31,458 nt of DNA from Ophioceras dolichostomum (Eukaryota; Ascomycota; Sordariomycetes; Magnaporthales; Ophioceraceae), in contig PYST01000407.1 of assembly GCA_003049485.1 (NCBI GenBank), positions 1 to 31,458 on the forward strand, written 5' to 3'. The translations under genes and the position numbers were made by a program. Under the pieces are notes generated by a model. It had not been told where the DNA came from. It did not search any database and was given only the letters and a program-made list of their open reading frames with translations. Shown here piece by piece: positions 27,985 to 31,458 of this stretch (the stretch's first letter is position 1; each line of letters begins with the position of its first letter).

Positions 27985-30818
27985 TCAAGCACGCACAGCA
28001 GCACCCAACGCACCGCCTGTGAACTGAGTCCCGCCAGCCTGACGCTGAAGATTGCCGCCGGTACGTGGCCCGCCCCTGCCACCGCCCCTGCCGCCACGGC
28101 CGCCGCCGCGACCACCTCTGCCGCCTTGCCGCTCGAATGCGTTGCTCGAGCCCTGTGTGCGCTGCTCCAAGGTACGCTCGTTTGTTTCGATCAGCGAACT
28201 GGCCTTGTCGGACAGGGTGAGGGCCAGGCTCTGCAGACGGCTCAGCTCAACGCCCTTGCGGAAGATGACCGTCTGCTTGACCTGGTCGAGGGCTGCCGCC
28301 AGCTCCTCGTGGCTGATCATCTTGCTGATGACTGCGGCCACCTTGGTAGGCACCAGCTCAAACATGGCGCTGAGCGTCTCCACCGCCAGGGTGTCGTAGA
28401 AGGGCGCGTATGTGAACAGGTATGTGCGAAGGCCCTCCTCCTGGATCTGCTTGGCGAGCAGGACCTTGATGGCGTCGGCGTTGGGCATCAGCTCCCAGAT
28501 TTTGATGTTGTGCACAAACTGCGTGGCCTTTTTCCACTCGCCCGCGGCCAGCGCCTTGGACGCCTGCATAACGTGGTCGCGCGTGTTCTCAGGTGGCCCC
28601 GTGAAGATCTGCCGCTCGTGGTATTCGAGCATGCGGCGGTACGTCTTGCTGATGATGCGCTTCTTGATGTCTGGCGACGAGCCGGTCTGGGCCAGCAGCG
28701 GGATCTCAAGCAGCATACTGCATGTTAGGTAGACGCATTCCAGTAGCTCGAGGTTGATATGCATGTGGAACGGCAGCTGGCGCTGGCGCTCTAGGCGCTC
28801 TTGCTCGGGCGAAACCTGGCTGTAGCGCTGGATCATGACGCCCTGAGCAAGCAGCTCCTTTTGCCGTCCGCTGCCGCAAATCTCCTGCAGCGTGTTCTGC
28901 GCGTCGTACACGAGGCCCTTGCGGAACGCACAGAGCCCGACCTGCACCAGCGTGCGGTTGTACAGGATCTGGCTCTGTACATCGAAGCTGCTGATGGTTT
29001 CCTGCAGATGCGACATGAGCATCATGTCACGAGCCTTGTAGTAGTCGTCGTGCAGCGCCAGGAAGTAGATCTGGCACAACATGGCCCGCGCGCGATGGAT
29101 GCCCTCGCTGTTGGCGAAGAGATAGTTGCAGAGAACATTGATCAGCTGCGCGGCGTCGGTAGACTCAGGCCGCGGCGTGATGAGTGATGTTACGCTGGCG
29201 GCTACCGCCTTCCAGCAGTTGTCCTCCAAAATCTTCACCACCTGCGCGGGCTGTGAGTTGAGTGAAAAAAAAGGGCATTCTGGTCAGCTTCAGGTCCCTC
29301 TCCAGTGCTCCAAAATCCAAAAGCCCAAAATCCAAAAACCAGAGCGCCTCAGCCAAATCAGGGATGGACATACCTTGAAGTACACATGATCCAGTCGCCT
29401 CATGATCACGCGGTTCAAACTCTCCTGGGGAATGTCAAGTGCCGAGTCCTTGCGGAGGTTCTCGTAGTAGATCTGGCCGCGGAAGATGATGTTGTATAGT
29501 GCGCCCTCGTCCGTAAGCCGCTCGATGTACTCCGACGTGTGCGGGTCGATGGCTTGCAGCGAGCGGGTGAGCTCGTCATCGAGGCGCTCAACGTAGGAGA
29601 CAACGCTGCCGGGGATCTTGATGTACTTCTCCCCCTTTTCCAGCACCGGCGGCTTCTCGTCATCCTCCCACTCCTCCGCATTTTCGAGCACGATGTACTC
29701 CTTGTTCAGGTCCAGCACCGTCAGCAGCTCCGACAGCTCCTTCTCGGCCGCTTTCCAATGATCCAGCGGCATCGAGGTGCCGGCACCGGCGCCCACGTCA
29801 AAGCGGGAGGAAACCAAGGTTAGCAGCACGCGGATCTTCTGGTAGGGCGTAACGGCGATATCGCTCAGCTTCTCCATGATCTTGATCTGTTCGGTGCGGT
29901 CGGTGTTCTTCTTGCCACGAGAGCCCATGATGGTGCGCAGGTGCTTGAAAATGCTTTCTGGGGTGAACTGCAGCGTGCGGCCGCCCTTGCCAACGGTGGC
30001 AAAGCCTTCGTCATCGTCATCGCCGGCTTCAGCAGCGATGTCGGCGATCCTTGGCAGCCGAGGTGCCCTGGTCACTGGCTCGTCGTCCTCCTCGTCTGAG
30101 GTCATCATGAACTCGAACTCGTCGGCCTTGTACGCATCGATCTGCACCTGGTACTCCTTGTTGTTCTTCTTGATGCGTTGCTTGACGGCATTTAGACCGC
30201 GGGCATTGGTAGCGTTCATTTTCTTTGGTGTCACCTTCTGCTTCGCCAGGGTCTCGTTCATGAAATCCTCGAGATCGGCAATGCACTTAATATACGGCTT
30301 GGGGGCGGTCGTGCCCACGCGTAGCTTCTCGGCCTGGCGATTGAGCTTGTCGAATTCTATGTAGCACAGCACACCATTAGCATTTTCCGGGAGAAAGCAT
30401 GGCAAATCGCCAACCCCAGTGCGGTGGGAACGGAGAAGAAAGACCAACCTGCGGAGATCGATCCCCAGTCATTAATCTTCTGGCCGTTTGTGATGGCCGT
30501 GATGGTAGACTCCAGCTCATCAAGCCGCTTGTCCTTGGCGCTCTTGACCTTCGTCGTGGCCTCGGCGTCGCTCTCCTCTTCCGATGATGACTCGTCGTCG
30601 ACCAAGAACCTGCTGGCTCCTGTTTTCTTGACACCTGCATCGGAGCTGGAGCTGGAAACAGACGCCTTGTCGTCGTCGTCATCGCCGGAGCCTTCATCGT
30701 CGGAATCGTCGGCACCAGCCGCCTGCTCCTCCTCTTCTTCCTCTTCAGAGTAGAGATCCTCCTCGTCGGAGCTGCTCTCGCTGTCGCTCTCGTTCCCACC
30801 CCGGAAGAAACGCGACAT
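27985..30818 (-). CDS. NIP1: Eukaryotic translation initiation factor 3 subunit C
   Basis: Three exons on the minus strand, 30818-30449, 30356-29374 and 29250-27985, encode 872 aa, the usual size for fungal eIF3c. The start MSRFFRGGNESDSESSSDEE opens a long acidic Ser/Asp/Glu region (to about residue 90). LNRQAEKLRVGTTAPKPYIK and EDFMNETLAKQKVTPKKMNA then follow, with a C-terminal PCI domain (roughly 610-790, including QIYFLALHDDYYKARDMMLM). The end is an RGG-box tail (GGRGGRGGGRGGRGGGRG). eIF3c is a core subunit of the eIF3 scaffold that binds the 40S ribosome and contacts eIF1 and eIF5. Intron 1 (30448-30357) has GTTGGT and ACATAG, phase 1. Intron 2 (29373-29251) has GTATGT and CTCACAG, phase 0. 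Confidence 0.96.
29310..29337. repeat. Direct 13-bp repeat inside eIF3c intron 2
   Basis: CCAAAATCCAAAA occurs at 29310-29322 and again at 29325-29337. The duplication is wholly intronic and probably neutral. Confidence 0.7.
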
Positions 30819-31391
30819 CTTGGGCGGCGGCAAATGAAAAGAAGCGCAGTTGAAATTCTCTCTCCTCCTTTGGGCGGCTCTGTCTGGCCTTTTTATTGGA
30901 CTTGGGCTCAGTAAAACCGAGTTCGTCGTGAGGAACAGTGAGGGGAGACGCAAATTGTTTGGTGGGGTCAAAAAAGGGTGTGAAATTCCAGTCAGTGGGA
31001 GAATTTGTGGGTGGGGGTGCGCTTCTTAACAGACAGTCCTTTCAATCTCTCGAAGTTTAATCCGATCCGCCTGAAAGTAAGATAGCAAAGCTGAAATCAA
31101 CCAATGAAATCACGTGAAAGCGAGGTGGCGCTATACCTCAAGATGCTTAGCGCCAAATTTCGCGTCACCCATGTCATGCAGGCCAAAGGCGAAAAGCTTC
31201 AACCATCTTGACTTCTGCCTCATTTATTCCTCGTCCCGATTGCTTTCGTTACACAACCACATTCATTGGCGTCGCCGTGGACCTGTGCGATGGGCGATTT
31301 TTACCGCGACTCGTAAGAAACAAAGCTCTGCCGACCAACCTTCGAAGCCGGCTCAGCAAGAGAAAGCAGGGGTGAAGAAGGGACCGGCAGC
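30819..31391. promoter_or_regulatory. Bidirectional promoter between eIF3c and the proline-rich gene
   Basis: This 573-bp gap separates divergent start codons. Its middle contains CCAAT (31101-31105) followed closely by CACGTG (31111-31116) within ATCACGTGA. CCAAT boxes are bound by the fungal Hap/CBC complex, and RTCACRTG is the Cbf1-type site. Both would act on either neighbour. Confidence 0.5.
31101..31116. promoter_or_regulatory. CCAAT box next to a CACGTG E-box
   Basis: CCAAT and TCACGTGA lie 5 bp apart and are the clearest known-type motifs in the gap. That they are bound is inference. Confidence 0.45.
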
Positions 31392-31458
31392 ATGTCTCTT
31401 CCACCTCCTCCACCCCCAGGCTGGGGCCCTCCCCCTCCGCCTCCCCCCCCTCCCCCGT
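31392..31458 (+). CDS. Start of a proline-rich protein, cut by the window edge
   Basis: An ATG at 31392 opens a frame that stays open to the end of the window, reading MSLPPPPPPGWGPPPPPPPP. Only 22 codons are visible. Poly-proline N-termini occur in formin-like, splicing-related and RNA-binding proteins, so I cannot name it. It diverges from eIF3c, and the start is supported by the ATG and by the reading frame only. Confidence 0.5.
   Translation, partial: MSLPPPPPPGWGPPPPPPPPPP

Noticed and set aside
28052..28399. Plus-strand frame antisense to eIF3c starting with a Pro/Arg-rich run.
   Set aside because: It is the reverse complement of the eIF3c RGG-box codons, not a separate gene.
1..31458. 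tRNA genes.
   Set aside because: A scan for B-box-like GGTTCGANTCC on both strands gave no site with a matching acceptor stem; a covariance-model search would be decisive.

Overview
This window reads as nuclear DNA of a filamentous ascomycete, most likely a Sordariomycete. The genes are monocistronic and sit on both strands. They have short introns with fungal donors (GTAAGT, GTGAGT, GTATGT) and CTRAC branch points, and GC-rich coding sequence separated by pyrimidine-rich, low-complexity intergenic DNA. The protein families (ESCRT-II Snf8, Mpv17/PMP22, eL34, a Pho8-type alkaline phosphatase, Hri1, eIF3c/Nip1) fit this. I saw no bacterial operon structure, tRNA or rRNA, CRISPR array or transposon coding sequence.

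Layout. 238-1035 (+) is SNF8/VPS22, convergent with 1909-2742 (-), an Mpv17/PMP22 membrane protein. About 2 kb without a convincing gene follows. 4733-6629 (+) is a conserved fungal protein of unknown function, modelled with three exons. 7182-7756 (-) is a small 135-aa fungal protein in three exons, one of its introns being GC-AG. 9728-10408 (+) is a FAR1/WRKY-GCM1-type zinc-binding protein behind a leader of about 960 nt that lacks any ATG. 11669-12528 (+) is ribosomal protein eL34 (three exons). 13343-14104 (+) is an NDUFAF3-like (Mth938 domain) mitochondrial protein. 14551-17216 (-) is a membrane-anchored alpha/beta-hydrolase fused to an RNA-triphosphatase-like cysteine phosphatase. 18918-21227 (+) is a vacuolar-type alkaline phosphatase whose start codon seems to lie alone at the end of a tiny first coding exon. 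23501-23995 (+) is a small Cys-containing fungal protein with an Asp/Asn-rich tail. 24222-26021 (-) is an F-box-like/leucine-rich-repeat protein, 26584-27393 (-) is Hri1 and 27985-30818 (-) is eIF3c/Nip1 (three exons). A proline-rich gene begins at 31392 (+) and runs off the window.

The genes do not form one pathway; most are core housekeeping functions (endosomal sorting, translation, complex I assembly, phosphate metabolism) mixed with lineage-specific unknowns. The points most worth a second look are the hydrolase-phosphatase fusion, the AUG-free leader of the FAR1-like gene with its in-frame upstream extension, the AUG-only exon of the alkaline phosphatase, the GC-AG intron, and a TACCTAGGTA-type motif that recurs in most intergenic gaps. 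Gene models come from reading frames, splice signals and remembered family patterns, with no alignment or transcript data.
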